Assembly: GCA_938086785.1 (NCBI GenBank)
Contig: CALKCM010000012.1
Location: forward strand, 1-64,000
Reading direction: 5' to 3'
DNA from: an uncultured Bacteroidia bacterium
GTDB lineage: Bacteria; Bacteroidota; Bacteroidia; NS11-12g; UBA955
Length of the DNA stretch: 64,000 nt
This document shows, in pieces, positions 1 to 9,579 of this stretch; within the stretch, counting starts at the first letter, position 1; each line of letters opens with the position of its first letter. The notes beneath the pieces are model-generated. The model had not been told where the DNA came from and searched no databases. It worked only from the letters and a program-made list of their open reading frames with translations. Made by a program: the position numbers and the translations under genes.

Positions 1-1
1 G

Positions 2-187
2 CACCTTCCAGAGATTCCCTCTGAAAAAGAAGTCATAGAAAACGGCATAGATGTGGCAGATATGCAGGCGCGTCAACAACAAAAAATAGAAGAACTAACG
101 CTATATACCATCCAACAAGAGAAGAAGATAAAAGCTCAAGAGGCACGTCTTCAAAAATTAGAGGCATTATTGTTAAAGAGTAACTAA
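2..187 (+). CDS. C-terminal end of a tail-fibre/endosialidase-chaperone-type protein (partial)
   Basis: An open frame enters from the left edge and stops at 185-187, giving 61 residues. It begins HLPEIPSEKEVIENGIDV and continues into a Gln/Lys/Glu-rich stretch (KIEELTLYTIQQEKKIKAQE) predicted to be a coiled coil. This ending is what I know from Bacteroidota tail-fibre-domain (intramolecular chaperone of endosialidase) proteins, where the chaperone-like domain is followed by a helical tail. The N-terminal part lies outside the window, so the full role is unknown. The stop is 2 bases before the next ATG, which suggests co-transcription. Confidence 0.7.
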   Translation, partial: HLPEIPSEKEVIENGIDVADMQARQQQKIEELTLYTIQQEKKIKAQEARLQKLEALLLKSN

Positions 188-189
188 TT

Positions 190-1032
190 ATGAGGAAAAC
201 ACTAATGATACTATTAAGTACAGCAGTTATTGGAACGCTTCCAATAATTCAAAGTTGTAAGAAAAAGGAATGTCCCTGCCAAGATCCAAGCAATCCAGAA
301 TGTGAGAATTATGACCCATGCTATGGGAAGATTCTCCCCAATGCTATGTTTGACGTTAACGATATGTGCAACGGTCGTGAAGGCTTTATTCCAGAGCCTT
401 GCGATACCTTTACAGGAGCAAAGGCTTTCTTTTCAGCAATGGAAGAAGGTGCAAGCTATAAATGGACTTTTGGAAACAGCTCCCAAGTGATTCAGAAAAA
501 AGAATTTTGCCTGAGTTTTTCTGATTTCTTACTAGATACGAATAACTATAACAAACCAATAAAAGTAACTTTGGAAGTTACTAAAAAGCCCGATACATGT
601 TTTAATCAAGGTGATTCTATTTTTGTTCAAAGCAGAAATATTCTACCTGTAAGGTATGTACTATGGACGGGTAAATTCGTTGGATACTTTAGCACAAGTC
701 CATCAAAATTGGATAGCATTGAAATTATATATAATAATTATTATAATCCGGTAACAGCGTCCTGGCAAGATTTATTTGTGGGTTTTCCGTACAAAGATTC
801 TATCAAAATGGTAAATCATGGAAATTTTGATAAGCAAATGACCAGTTTTAAACAATGGCGATTCTCAAATGAAGATTATATCTACCACGATCACGATGGA
901 ATGATTTACTATGACAGCAAAGGTACATATTCAAAAGATGGACGCCATTATTTAAAAATTAAGTACCAATTTAAGAAAAGCAGGAATTCGCCTGCTGAGA
1001 CTATAACATTTGAAGGGAGGAAATTGTTATGA
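190..1032 (+). CDS. Hypothetical lipoprotein
   Basis: 280 residues. The N-terminus has a basic residue, a hydrophobic stretch and a lipobox (IIQSC, Cys about 23) followed by KKKECPC, so this should be an exported lipoprotein. Residues 60-125 contain cysteines and a segment resembling a PKD-like beta domain (ASYKWTFGN). The C-terminal half is rich in Tyr, Asp and Lys with no motif I recognise. The gene ends in an ATGA overlap with the next gene, which indicates translational coupling and perhaps a shared function at the cell surface. No family assigned. Confidence 0.8.
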   Translation: MRKTLMILLSTAVIGTLPIIQSCKKKECPCQDPSNPECENYDPCYGKILPNAMFDVNDMCNGREGFIPEPCDTFTGAKAFFSAMEEGASYKWTFGNSSQVIQKKEFCLSFSDFLLDTNNYNKPIKVTLEVTKKPDTCFNQGDSIFVQSRNILPVRYVLWTGKFVGYFSTSPSKLDSIEIIYNNYYNPVTASWQDLFVGFPYKDSIKMVNHGNFDKQMTSFKQWRFSNEDYIYHDHDGMIYYDSKGTYSKDGRHYLKIKYQFKKSRNSPAETITFEGRKLL

Positions 1033-3626
1033 TTAGATATGCAATAGTATGTTTCATAATTTGTTTTAATTTGAATTTGTTTGCCCAATGCGGTGAAAAA
1101 GGGATAAGCACTAATCCTGAGGATCCTCAAAATACAGAAAAAAGTTCTGCGCAAAATACCTTCTATTGGTTTCCCAGCCAAAGCGACATAAATAGTACCT
1201 TTGATTTGTGGAAAGGAGGTTCTGGTACTGGCTCTATTACTGATTTTAATAACCCATTTTGGCAAAGCTCAAATACGGTTTTGGGTAGGACATTGGCATC
1301 ACTCAGCGCTTCTGACTTCTATCCACAGGATGGATGGGAATTAATCAAGGCTGATTTTGGCTTTTTGGCTGATGGTTTAACAAACACCACTACGATCCCG
1401 AGCATGCCATACTTTTGCTTATATAATAGGTACAGAGGTTTAATGCGGTTTTTTGGAGCGATTCCTGGAACAACCAGCTACCAAACTGTGGAGTGGACAA
1501 TTGCTATTAAAGAGTCTAAGTTTGGTGGACTTCCAAATTTAGACCCGATGGATGAACTTGCAGCAACAAATTTGTTAAGTCCATCAGGAAAGGTTGTACA
1601 ACCCTTGGATCAAAGTACGAATGCAAAAAAAGTTACAATATTAACAGAGTACCCAGGTGCAGAACCCGATGGGCACATGTTTTGGTTTGATATTCCTGTG
1701 GCTTATGATCCTTGTGTTTGTAAAAATAACTCTGCCATTCAATTATCCGGTAAGCTCATTAAAAGAGGTTCGTTTGAGGCAGAAGGGAATATGGTAGGCA
1801 CTATTCAAAAATTATCTACAGGAGCTCCTGGAAGCCAGTACCCCAGCCTGCTGGGGAAAAGGATTTTAGGCGCTGCTGGAGCTTTAGCAGTTGGTGCAGC
1901 CACAACCGGGCAAGTAGTTCAGACTGGAAAGTTTATGGACTTACTTGATTTAATAATAAATAGTCCAAGTAGTAAACCTGCGTCTCAAAAAGATGCAAAC
2001 TTTTTTAAGGCGTTTTTTACAGCGACAAATGATTTTATAAGAGAGGGAGGCAAATGGAAACAAATATCTACTGGAGATAAAATGTCAAATGATGAATTGG
2101 TTAAGCTTATAGGGGGAATAAACACTTACCTTAATGCGAATTTTGATCTTGTTAAACCATCTTCGGGTGGCACAAAGGATGTGACTACAGTGAATGGAAG
2201 AATATTTTTGACCGGTGATTATATAGAGGTTCAAGATATACAAACTAAACCCTATTGGGCCATTCCGGGAAGCAAATTTTCAACTGACCTAAAGGAAGAG
2301 GAGGAAATTGCCTCACCAATCACAGGTTCATTAAACCCTGAATATCCTATTTACAACGAACTGTTAGGCACCTTTGCATTGATTAAAACCCCCGATATTA
2401 AGTATAAAGCCAACGTTACAACGGCCATGGATAATGATGAGTTTATTCTCATTGATGATCCAATGTGTCCTTCATGCCCACAAATAAAGCAATTCAAAGT
2501 TTTTGACGCCGTAAAGTTTGAGGCTTATTTACCAGAGGACCTAAAGTACACTATAAACCCAAAGCTTCATACCGATTTTGACAAAACAAAAATAAAAGCA
2601 ATGCTTGTATTTGATTTTGAAGAGTTGGACCATGAGAAATGGGCGATTGTAGACGAACTCTCTGTGCCAGCAGAAATGATTACTTTGGAGTCTGCCAGAA
2701 AGGTATTTAACCCTTACAATGTATCAGAAAACTATGTAAACAATCAGTTCATATCATATCCGGTTGATTTGGATAATTTGAGAGAATTATATGTTGGTGC
2801 CACTATTAGGTCTACTGATTTCAATTTTGCTATTCCACCTAGTTTCAGGCCTGAAGTTTACCTAAGGTTATTCATGGAATTTCAGTCGGAGGACCTTGGG
2901 CGGGATAATTTACCTGTAAAGAATAAGCAGCTATTTTCGTATCCAACAAATCTTCTCGATATGAACGATTTGGATGTGCCTCCCACTAAGTTTAATATTT
3001 ACAATGATGATGATTTAGTAGTTGGTGATATTTTTAATCCTAGCATTAATTACTCTAGTAATACCATTATCTATACCGGAGGAAAGATATCCATTATTTC
3101 TAATTTATCAACAGATCCAGGTGTAACAGTTAGAATATTCTCATTAACTCAAATTGACATAGGTCCTGATGTTGAGATTTCTCCGAATATAGAACTCATC
3201 ATTGGACCACCTTTCTTAGGTCTTTTTCCACAAAATCCAGTTTCAGCACAGTTTGTAGAAAACTTCTGCAATGGGAATACCACAATTCAATATCAGGCAA
3301 ATGTTTTTTCTCAGCCAAAAAAGGCTGATTTAACCCAAACTCAGGATACAAAATTGGAAAACACGTTGCCTAACGTTTTAATCTCGGTTTTCCCTAATCC
3401 AAACTTAGGGACTTTTAATCTTAGGTTTAATAAAAGGTTGGAAGCTGCAGGAATGGTTAGAATTACTGATTTAAGTGGGAAATTGGTTTATTCTCAAGCT
3501 TTGCAAAATGGGAGAAATAAATATAAAATTTTGTCCAATAGGTTGGTTAATGGAATTTACATTGCAACTATCGAAGTAAATGGAGATAGATTTTGCGAAA
3601 AAATTATGATTCAACGAAACCATTAA
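1029..3626 (+). CDS. Secreted T9SS-sorted protein of unknown function
   Basis: 865 residues with a classical signal peptide (hydrophobic residues 4-18, cleavage near FAQ-C). Residues about 780-865 form a T9SS type A sorting domain: a VFPNPNLGTFNL start, a VRITDLSGKLVYSQ strand, GIYIATIEVNG and a basic end. The central 700 residues have no domain I recognise; an Ala/Gly-rich hydrophobic segment near 275-295 interrupts them. The start overlaps the stop of the lipoprotein gene by 4 bases. It is probably exported through the outer membrane and anchored or released after sorting-domain cleavage. The function is unknown. Confidence 0.85.
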   Translation: MIRYAIVCFIICFNLNLFAQCGEKGISTNPEDPQNTEKSSAQNTFYWFPSQSDINSTFDLWKGGSGTGSITDFNNPFWQSSNTVLGRTLASLSASDFYPQDGWELIKADFGFLADGLTNTTTIPSMPYFCLYNRYRGLMRFFGAIPGTTSYQTVEWTIAIKESKFGGLPNLDPMDELAATNLLSPSGKVVQPLDQSTNAKKVTILTEYPGAEPDGHMFWFDIPVAYDPCVCKNNSAIQLSGKLIKRGSFEAEGNMVGTIQKLSTGAPGSQYPSLLGKRILGAAGALAVGAATTGQVVQTGKFMDLLDLIINSPSSKPASQKDANFFKAFFTATNDFIREGGKWKQISTGDKMSNDELVKLIGGINTYLNANFDLVKPSSGGTKDVTTVNGRIFLTGDYIEVQDIQTKPYWAIPGSKFSTDLKEEEEIASPITGSLNPEYPIYNELLGTFALIKTPDIKYKANVTTAMDNDEFILIDDPMCPSCPQIKQFKVFDAVKFEAYLPEDLKYTINPKLHTDFDKTKIKAMLVFDFEELDHEKWAIVDELSVPAEMITLESARKVFNPYNVSENYVNNQFISYPVDLDNLRELYVGATIRSTDFNFAIPPSFRPEVYLRLFMEFQSEDLGRDNLPVKNKQLFSYPTNLLDMNDLDVPPTKFNIYNDDDLVVGDIFNPSINYSSNTIIYTGGKISIISNLSTDPGVTVRIFSLTQIDIGPDVEISPNIELIIGPPFLGLFPQNPVSAQFVENFCNGNTTIQYQANVFSQPKKADLTQTQDTKLENTLPNVLISVFPNPNLGTFNLRFNKRLEAAGMVRITDLSGKLVYSQALQNGRNKYKILSNRLVNGIYIATIEVNGDRFCEKIMIQRNH

Positions 3627-3646
3627 TTTATATCAACAATCTAGTG

Positions 3647-3680
3647 AAAAGAGGTCGCCAAAAGGGGCCTCTTTTAATTT
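3647..3680 (+). terminator. Rho-independent terminator after the T9SS gene
   Basis: An 8-bp perfect stem (AAAAGAGG at 3647-3654, CCTCTTTT at 3668-3675) with a 13-base loop lies about 20 bases after the stop and is followed by T-rich sequence. Confidence 0.75.
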
Positions 3681-3800
3681 ATTTTTGATGAATGATGATA
3701 TTCAAGGCAGACTAAACATTAAAGGCAAAACGCTCTGGCAAAGTTCCTTATACTATTTTTTTAGACTGGGCTAAGGTAAATAAGTGAAAGGCCATGATAA

Positions 3801-3831
3801 TTCAAAAGGGAGGACATGCCTCCCTTTTGAA
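3801..3831. terminator. Perfect 13-bp inverted repeat between convergent genes
   Basis: The arms TTCAAAAGGGAGG (3801-3813) and its reverse complement (3819-3831) flank a 5-base loop. The repeat lies between a rightward gene ending at 3626 and a leftward gene ending at 3884. The A/T-flanked stem could terminate transcription in either direction, and most probably serves the leftward haloperoxidase-like gene. Confidence 0.7.
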
Positions 3832-3883
3832 TTCTTAAAATTTTAAATATCTTAATCTTAATGACCGGCTATTGTGAATTTAA

Positions 3884-5215
3884 TCATTGGTCTTTTTTTC
3901 TTCGTGTTGTCAGATTTTTCAAATGGTATTCGCCGAGCTCATTTCCCATATCCTGTCCTTTTGAAATCCCATCAATAAAATGTATTCCGCCGTATAAGCG
4001 ACTAATACAGGCATGGTTTGCAGCATCTATAAACCCATCAAAGGTTTCGGTTCCGAGTCCAAATTCAAATTCACTGCTATCCTTTATCGTAAATTTTCCA
4101 TAGTAGTTTTCTAAAAAAGTACTAACAGATCCACTGACTACACTGTGGGCACTTGGATATTCTGGAAATGGTGGAGTTTGTATGGCAGATAGCCATGTGC
4201 TATTAAAAAGCGTTCTAATGGCCGTTTGCGGTCTGATATAATTTGTTTTATACTTCGTGTCCCAGGCTATTATAAAGGCATCGTGCATGACTGCGCTGGC
4301 TCTCATATAACCTTCTGCTGTTTGCATTAGGGAATAGTTCTGCTGTTTCGCAACATAGGTGAACATGGCTAACCAATGACCCGCTGGGGATATTTTTAAT
4401 TTGTGGATAGTTACATGTCCCAAGTGAATGGTGCTGTTTGGGTTATCATCCCAATATTTGGCAATTCTAATATTGTCCTCTTGTTGGGCAAGTACTGTAT
4501 CATACACCTCTTTAGTGATTTGGTAAAACCGACTATTTTTATCTTCGCTGTATGGCTCCGGCGGATCTATTTTTATATGTGAAGGAGATGGCACTAAACA
4601 AGTCCTTATTTTTCTCCAATTGGGCTCAATGGGTGCAGAGTTATCTGGAGCAGTTGATCTCCAAGCGCCAGGGGTGCGACTCTCTAAATAATCGTCTTTT
4701 CCTCTAATTTGGCGAAAACTATCTTTTTTAGCCCATTCAATAATATGTTTACCCACGGTCTCGCCCCAAGCAACAGAATTCTTATATGTTGTTTTATTTA
4801 GCTCTTTTTTGTAGTTCTTTAATGCTCTAATTTTAAAAGCGTCTATGCTATCCTCATTATATACCAATTTTCCTGAAACATAAGTGTGGGCTGTCATTGC
4901 AGCTAAATCTAAGCAGATCGTTTTGCTCGTATCTGGGAATTGTACTTCATTAAAATCATTGAATTGATTACCCGTACTTACATACTCCTCGTAATAAGGA
5001 ACTAATGCTTCGTAAGCTGCCAGTGAGGCATAGAAATATCTTCTTCCAGCCACTGGAGGGGTTACGTGATCTACTACTACTGCATTCTGAATCGCAGTGT
5101 TGCAATCTTGTAAAATTTCTGGATTAAGCGTGTATTTTTTTGTTTTACTTTCTTCGGTACACCCCAAAAGTAAAAACAATGCAACTAGGCTCAGTATTAG
5201 ATTATTTTTTGGCAT
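3884..5215 (-). CDS. Vanadium-dependent haloperoxidase/PAP2-superfamily lipoprotein
   Basis: 443 residues with a lipoprotein signal (LFLLLGC, Cys19). The C-terminal third has the three PAP2/vanadium-haloperoxidase signatures in order: K321-x6-R328-P329, YPSAH (His357), and S405-R406-x5-H412 followed by Asp415. These residues bind phosphate or vanadate in this superfamily. In the third motif the spacing after His is two residues (HFID), as I see it. Length and layout fit bacterial haloperoxidase-like proteins rather than small lipid phosphatases. Substrate cannot be read from sequence: it could be a halide peroxidase or an acid phosphatase at the cell envelope. It is a single-gene transcript by context. 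Confidence 0.85.
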   Translation of the reverse strand: MPKNNLILSLVALFLLLGCTEESKTKKYTLNPEILQDCNTAIQNAVVVDHVTPPVAGRRYFYASLAAYEALVPYYEEYVSTGNQFNDFNEVQFPDTSKTICLDLAAMTAHTYVSGKLVYNEDSIDAFKIRALKNYKKELNKTTYKNSVAWGETVGKHIIEWAKKDSFRQIRGKDDYLESRTPGAWRSTAPDNSAPIEPNWRKIRTCLVPSPSHIKIDPPEPYSEDKNSRFYQITKEVYDTVLAQQEDNIRIAKYWDDNPNSTIHLGHVTIHKLKISPAGHWLAMFTYVAKQQNYSLMQTAEGYMRASAVMHDAFIIAWDTKYKTNYIRPQTAIRTLFNSTWLSAIQTPPFPEYPSAHSVVSGSVSTFLENYYGKFTIKDSSEFEFGLGTETFDGFIDAANHACISRLYGGIHFIDGISKGQDMGNELGEYHLKNLTTRRKKDQ

Positions 5216-5229
5216 AGAGCAAAATTAGG

Positions 5230-5265
5230 CCAAAAAAAAGTGGAACTCATCATTGAATTCCACTT
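5230..5265 (-). terminator. Terminator of the small basic-protein gene
   Basis: On the minus strand an 8-bp stem (AAGTGGAA/TTCCACTT, plus-strand arms 5238-5245 and 5258-5265) is followed directly by a run of eight T. Confidence 0.75.
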
Positions 5266-5317
5266 CATTATCTCTTTTAGATTCTTTCTAAAAGACTCAT
5301 CTACTGTTCTTAATTAT

Positions 5318-5509
5318 CTATTTTGCTTCAGTTTCCTGAACTTCAGGTACTTTCGCTTCGCTTTCTTGATCTTCTAAAACAATACCAGACTCGCCTTTGT
5401 AGGGGCTAGGAATGTTATGCTTATGATTTAAACGTTTAAGATTAGCAGTTCTAACTTGTGCTCTGCTTCTGTTTTTCGCTTCTTTTCTTTTTAATCTAGT
5501 AACCGCCAT
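5318..5509 (-). CDS. Small conserved basic protein
   Basis: 63 residues. The first half is strongly basic (MAVTRLKRKEAKNRSRAQVR) and the second half acidic, ending in a Glu/Val-rich tail. Small proteins starting MAVTRLKRK are common in Bacteroidota with no assigned function. The charge pattern would suit RNA or ribosome binding, which is inference only. It has its own promoter (5530-5559) and its own terminator, supporting a real, separately expressed gene. Confidence 0.75.
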   Translation of the reverse strand: MAVTRLKRKEAKNRSRAQVRTANLKRLNHKHNIPSPYKGESGIVLEDQESEAKVPEVQETEAK

Positions 5510-5529
5510 GATGTTAAAATTTTGGAGTG

Positions 5530-5559
5530 CAAAAATAGGTATTAATTACAAATAATCAA
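5530..5559 (-). promoter_or_regulatory. Bacteroidota-type promoter of the small basic-protein gene
   Basis: Reading leftward: TTG (5559-5557), 19 bases, then TATTTTTG (5537-5530), matching the TTG-N(17-23)-TAnnTTTG pattern. The -7 element ends 20 bases before the ATG, giving a leader of about 14 bases. Confidence 0.55.
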
Positions 5560-5596
5560 TAGAGTGCATTTAAAAAATCCAAATGAATTGAAAATC

Positions 5597-8500
5597 TTAT
5601 TTTACAAGTCGCTTTGCACCCTTGCTTCCAACGAATGTTATGGATTTTATTTTGTCTGTTTTCCATACTCCATTTGCTCTTTGGGAGAGGTATCCGGCAC
5701 CGTTACTCATTGACTGAATGCGGCTTTGACCATTTGTTAATTCAATAATAGCGGCATGTTCATTTCCTTGGGCTGCTATAAATGTCCCCTTTATTTCAGA
5801 TTTAAATGCAAGTGTTTTCCCATGGTTTTGATTTGCTATCCACACAGGATACTCATTTTTAATAGGTAGCATAGCCAAAGATTTCCCATCACCTGGAACC
5901 CAAAAACCACTTCGAACTCCATTTTTACCCTTTAATTGGCCTCCGTTATTATACAATATTACACTATTTAAAGCATCATCTCTGCCGTGTGAAACACGTG
6001 GAGATTCACTATTTCCAATAAGCATAATGTCCATGTATCCATTCCCATCTACATCCTCACAGTCAATTCCAAATACAGGGCCCAACTGCGCTATTAGTGG
6101 CAATGGACTTGCGCTAAAAATACCATTATTATTGGTTAGAAGGAGGCTGGTGAAATCATTGGCAACAACTTTATTCTGTTCCATATTTTCCTTTCCAAAA
6201 ATTTCAGTGGCGGTTGCACTGGATATTTTTTCGTAGGTTGTAAATTTTCGTTTAATAAAAGCAGGGTAGGATTGAGCCATTTCATCCAACTGATAGTAAG
6301 TAAATTCTTTTCCTTGATAAATGTAAGTTAGCCAAAAATCTAGTGTGCCGTTAAAATCTACATCTGTCCAGTACATATTTAAGGGATTGCCCGAATTAGC
6401 CCTAAAATAACTATTATCTCCATTATTTCCTGCGATAATATCTAAGTCACCGTCATTATCTATATCTACTGGGTAAATGCTATTAAACCACCCATAGGTA
6501 TTAGCCGTGGGCATATTTCCCGTTACATTAACCAGTTTTTGCCCATCATTTTGCATAAATACAATGGGTAAATACTCTCCACCAAGAACAAGGTCAATTT
6601 TATCATCTTTATTAAAGTCCATAAAACAAGCCGTGGTAACCATTCCAGGAGTTAGTAAATCTGGAGCAGCTGTGGCAGTGACATCCTTGAATTTTCCGTT
6701 TTCATTCAGAAGCAGATAGCTTCTTATTGTCATTGTGGGATAAGCCCCTGGGTATACTCGGCCTCCTACAAATAAATCTAAATCGCCATCACCATCTATA
6801 TCTCCTGCAACCACACAGCTACCGCTTACGTCTACATTTGGCAATACATCCAGTTTTTCTACAAAATTCCCTTTCCCATCATTGGCGTATATTCGATGTC
6901 TGTATACACCTCTTCGAAAGCTATACTCACTTCCGCCAGCAGCACAATAAAGATCATTGTCTCCATCACCATCCGCGTCAAATAAGAGGCAGCCCATCAT
7001 ATCCACGCTGTTCATGCTCCGCCAGGGTTGAGAGCTTGATTTTTTCAATTTCCCGTCTGCTGTTTGAAGATACATTACTGCTCCTGCACTCTCTCTTGCA
7101 TTAGCGATGAACAAATCCATTAAGCCGTCTCCATTAACATCAGCTATGGCTGTTCCTGGACCATTTCGGGTGTACCGATGAGGAAGTAAAGCGTCCCTTT
7201 CAAAATCAGGATTTTCCATTTCCAAATGTCTAAAATCTAGTCCGAGTGCATTTTCAACCGATATAAATTCAGGCTTAATCCCCGAATCAAAAGAGAAATT
7301 CCCCATAGCTTCAGACTCCAGAATAACTAGCGTTTGATTTGAGGCTACATTGTTGAGCTCTTGCATTTTACCACTGGGCCAAACAATAACTAACTTTTCA
7401 ACGCTTTTTTCATCACCTAAACCAATATGCACAAGAGGTTCAGAGTTGCTCTGATATCCATGAGAAGAAGTGTTCTCAAAAATTTGTTCTCCCTTAGATG
7501 TCGTTGCAAAAACCTTACATCCATAACCCCAGGTATTCGCCTTACCTTTAAGTTGAATACGCAAGAAATTTTTCTTTGGTGATTTATTTTTGTAGAGCAT
7601 CATTTGCTCTCCCTGATTGCAAAGAACAATATCTAAATCTCCATCTCCGTCTAAATCAGCGTATGCAGCGCCTGTGCTCAGAGTCGTTTGGTCTAGTCCC
7701 CAATCATCGGTTACTTTTCTAAATTCTAAATTTCCATACCCTTGGTATACATAATTCTTTATTTTTTCAAAGGGCAGCCGGTCTACAATTTCTTTATGAG
7801 AAATGCTCCCTTTTCCCTGAGTTAAAATGCGGTCCTGGTAGAGGTTAAAGTCCATTTTTGTGACATCTCTGTAATATCCATTGGATATATAAAGGTCACT
7901 TTCTCCATCATTATTAAAGTCTGCCCAAAGAGGGCTCCAGCTCCAATCCGTTCGACTAATTCCAGCAATATGACCGAGATCACTAAAGAACCCTTTCCCT
8001 TGATTTATTTGGAGGGCATTCTTCATGTATTGATGACCATATCCATTGTTCAAGGCTGTTTTAAAAAACTTATAATCTTTGGGACCTACCATATTCATGA
8101 ATCGCTTAGGGTCTTCATTGAGCATATCTACCTGAAAATAATCCATCCAGCCATCCTTGTTCACATCGCATATATCAGCACCCATTGCATTGGTGCTACT
8201 GTGCTTAAAGTATGTTTTAAAACTCTCCTTGAATGTCCCATCTCCTTGATTAACAAAGTAGTAATCGGGAACATGGTAATCATTGTTTAAGTAAATATCA
8301 ACGAGGCCATCTCTATTAAAATCAGCAGAAGTTATGCTCAAACAATAGCCCATATAATCAATACCTGCCTCCTTGCTGATGTCAGTGAAAGTATTTCCAT
8401 CATTTCTATACAGCACTTGAGTGTTTGAAGGTTCCTTATGCATTTGAGGAGAAAATCGAACATCAATATCCCCAAAGAATAGGGGAGAATGATTGCCTAC

Positions 8501-9061
8501 AAATAAATCAAGATCTCCATCATTATCCATATCAAAAAAAGTTGCCATGGTTGTGTTCCCTCCATTATTGACGCCCCATTTTTCACCTTCCTCTTTGAAT
8601 TTTAGATTTCCTTTATTGATAAATAAAAAGTTTGTTTTTCGTTCTGGATCAATCCATGGACCGCTCCTACACAAATAAATATCTAAGAGTCCGTCTGAAT
8701 TAACATCGGCCACTGCCACACCTGTCATCCAGCCATTCGTTTTAAAACCACTAGACTGGGTTATATCCTCAAACTCAAAATTTCCTTTGTTTTTATATAT
8801 TTTAGAGGGCACATTATTTCCTGATACCACCACTTCAGGCAGACCATCATTGTCTAAATCAGCCAATGCACATCCATTTCCATTAAAAAGATAGTGATAG
8901 GTTGTTTGATTTAAGGTGTCGTTTTCAGGAACTAAATTGGTGAAGTCAATTCCAGTCTCATCAGGAGTAAGAAGTTCAAAGCCAATGCTTGTATCTTCTT
9001 TGCTACATCTTGACAACAATACCCCCATTAAGCACACAAAAAAAATATTCAACTTTTGCAT
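5597..9061 (-). CDS. FG-GAP/VCBS-repeat lipoprotein with ASPIC/UnbV domain
   Basis: 1154 residues from the preferred ATG at 9061. A longer in-frame start at 9103 would push the signal peptide inward. The N-terminus has a lipobox (LLSRC). About 14 calcium-loop motifs of the DxDxDGxxD type (for example DLDNDGLPE, DVNSDGLLD, DIDGDGDLD) run along the protein, as in integrin-like FG-GAP beta-propellers, so two propellers are likely. An ASPIC/UnbV-like segment lies near residues 520-590 (NTWGYGCKV to IVWPSGKMQELNNV). Proteins of this layout are common outer-surface lipoproteins in Bacteroidota, often next to SusC/SusD, which are absent here. The ligand is unknown. A TAAATTTG element lies 6 bases before this ATG. 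Confidence 0.85.
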   Translation of the reverse strand: MQKLNIFFVCLMGVLLSRCSKEDTSIGFELLTPDETGIDFTNLVPENDTLNQTTYHYLFNGNGCALADLDNDGLPEVVVSGNNVPSKIYKNKGNFEFEDITQSSGFKTNGWMTGVAVADVNSDGLLDIYLCRSGPWIDPERKTNFLFINKGNLKFKEEGEKWGVNNGGNTTMATFFDMDNDGDLDLFVGNHSPLFFGDIDVRFSPQMHKEPSNTQVLYRNDGNTFTDISKEAGIDYMGYCLSITSADFNRDGLVDIYLNNDYHVPDYYFVNQGDGTFKESFKTYFKHSSTNAMGADICDVNKDGWMDYFQVDMLNEDPKRFMNMVGPKDYKFFKTALNNGYGHQYMKNALQINQGKGFFSDLGHIAGISRTDWSWSPLWADFNNDGESDLYISNGYYRDVTKMDFNLYQDRILTQGKGSISHKEIVDRLPFEKIKNYVYQGYGNLEFRKVTDDWGLDQTTLSTGAAYADLDGDGDLDIVLCNQGEQMMLYKNKSPKKNFLRIQLKGKANTWGYGCKVFATTSKGEQIFENTSSHGYQSNSEPLVHIGLGDEKSVEKLVIVWPSGKMQELNNVASNQTLVILESEAMGNFSFDSGIKPEFISVENALGLDFRHLEMENPDFERDALLPHRYTRNGPGTAIADVNGDGLMDLFIANARESAGAVMYLQTADGKLKKSSSQPWRSMNSVDMMGCLLFDADGDGDNDLYCAAGGSEYSFRRGVYRHRIYANDGKGNFVEKLDVLPNVDVSGSCVVAGDIDGDGDLDLFVGGRVYPGAYPTMTIRSYLLLNENGKFKDVTATAAPDLLTPGMVTTACFMDFNKDDKIDLVLGGEYLPIVFMQNDGQKLVNVTGNMPTANTYGWFNSIYPVDIDNDGDLDIIAGNNGDNSYFRANSGNPLNMYWTDVDFNGTLDFWLTYIYQGKEFTYYQLDEMAQSYPAFIKRKFTTYEKISSATATEIFGKENMEQNKVVANDFTSLLLTNNNGIFSASPLPLIAQLGPVFGIDCEDVDGNGYMDIMLIGNSESPRVSHGRDDALNSVILYNNGGQLKGKNGVRSGFWVPGDGKSLAMLPIKNEYPVWIANQNHGKTLAFKSEIKGTFIAAQGNEHAAIIELTNGQSRIQSMSNGAGYLSQRANGVWKTDKIKSITFVGSKGAKRLVK

Positions 9062-9067
9062 ATGTTG

Positions 9068-9075
9068 CAAATTTA
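9068..9075 (-). promoter_or_regulatory. Candidate -7 element of the FG-GAP gene
   Basis: TAAATTTG on the minus strand, with a TTTG 25 bases further upstream (9104-9101), slightly beyond the usual spacing. It ends 6 bases from the ATG at 9061, which would make the transcript nearly leaderless. Confidence 0.35.
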
Positions 9076-9169
9076 TGAAATATTGATGACGCTTGCATAT
9101 CAAATTATTATCTTTACTTTCGGAGAATTAACCTTTTATTTAGCTTAGGATAAATACAAGAATAAAGAG

Positions 9170-9499
9170 ATGGATAAGGACCTACTTAAATACTTTGAAA
9201 GGCACGAGTTTAAACAAGACTTGAGATTCCAATTAGAAAAGGATATTGAAGGCGCTAAGAGTTTTCTAGAAGGCTGTGATATGGAGTCTTTTGAAAATAT
9301 ATATACCCTGTTACTTCCCCTTACAGAAGAATGTATGAGGGATTCGATCCGTTGGATGAGAATAATTAATAGAGTTGATTTAAATGAGAGGCAGTTGAAA
9401 AATATCAGCAATATGGAAGGAAGTTACACTGAGAAAATAACCAAAGCTATATTAATCCGAGTATTTCAAAAAGTAGCATTGCGATGGTCTAATAAATAA
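9170..9499 (+). CDS. Hypothetical protein, 109 residues
   Basis: A mostly helical, charged, soluble-looking protein with no signal peptide or membrane segment. I recognise no family. It is divergent from the FG-GAP lipoprotein gene and lies 80 bases upstream of the CHU_C protein gene in the same direction. Codon use and start position look normal, and the codon positions are not a shadow of another gene, so I believe it is real. Confidence 0.6.
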   Translation: MDKDLLKYFERHEFKQDLRFQLEKDIEGAKSFLEGCDMESFENIYTLLLPLTEECMRDSIRWMRIINRVDLNERQLKNISNMEGSYTEKITKAILIRVFQKVALRWSNK

Positions 9500-9579
9500 G
9501 GACAAGAATATAAATACTGCCCTAATTTTTTGAAAAAGTGTACCGTTTATCTTATCCGTTGTATTTTTGTATTATTCCA

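Noticed and set aside
5985-6010. GAAACACGTGG resembling half a parS site
   Set aside because: Only a partial match, inside the FG-GAP coding sequence, without the symmetric other half.
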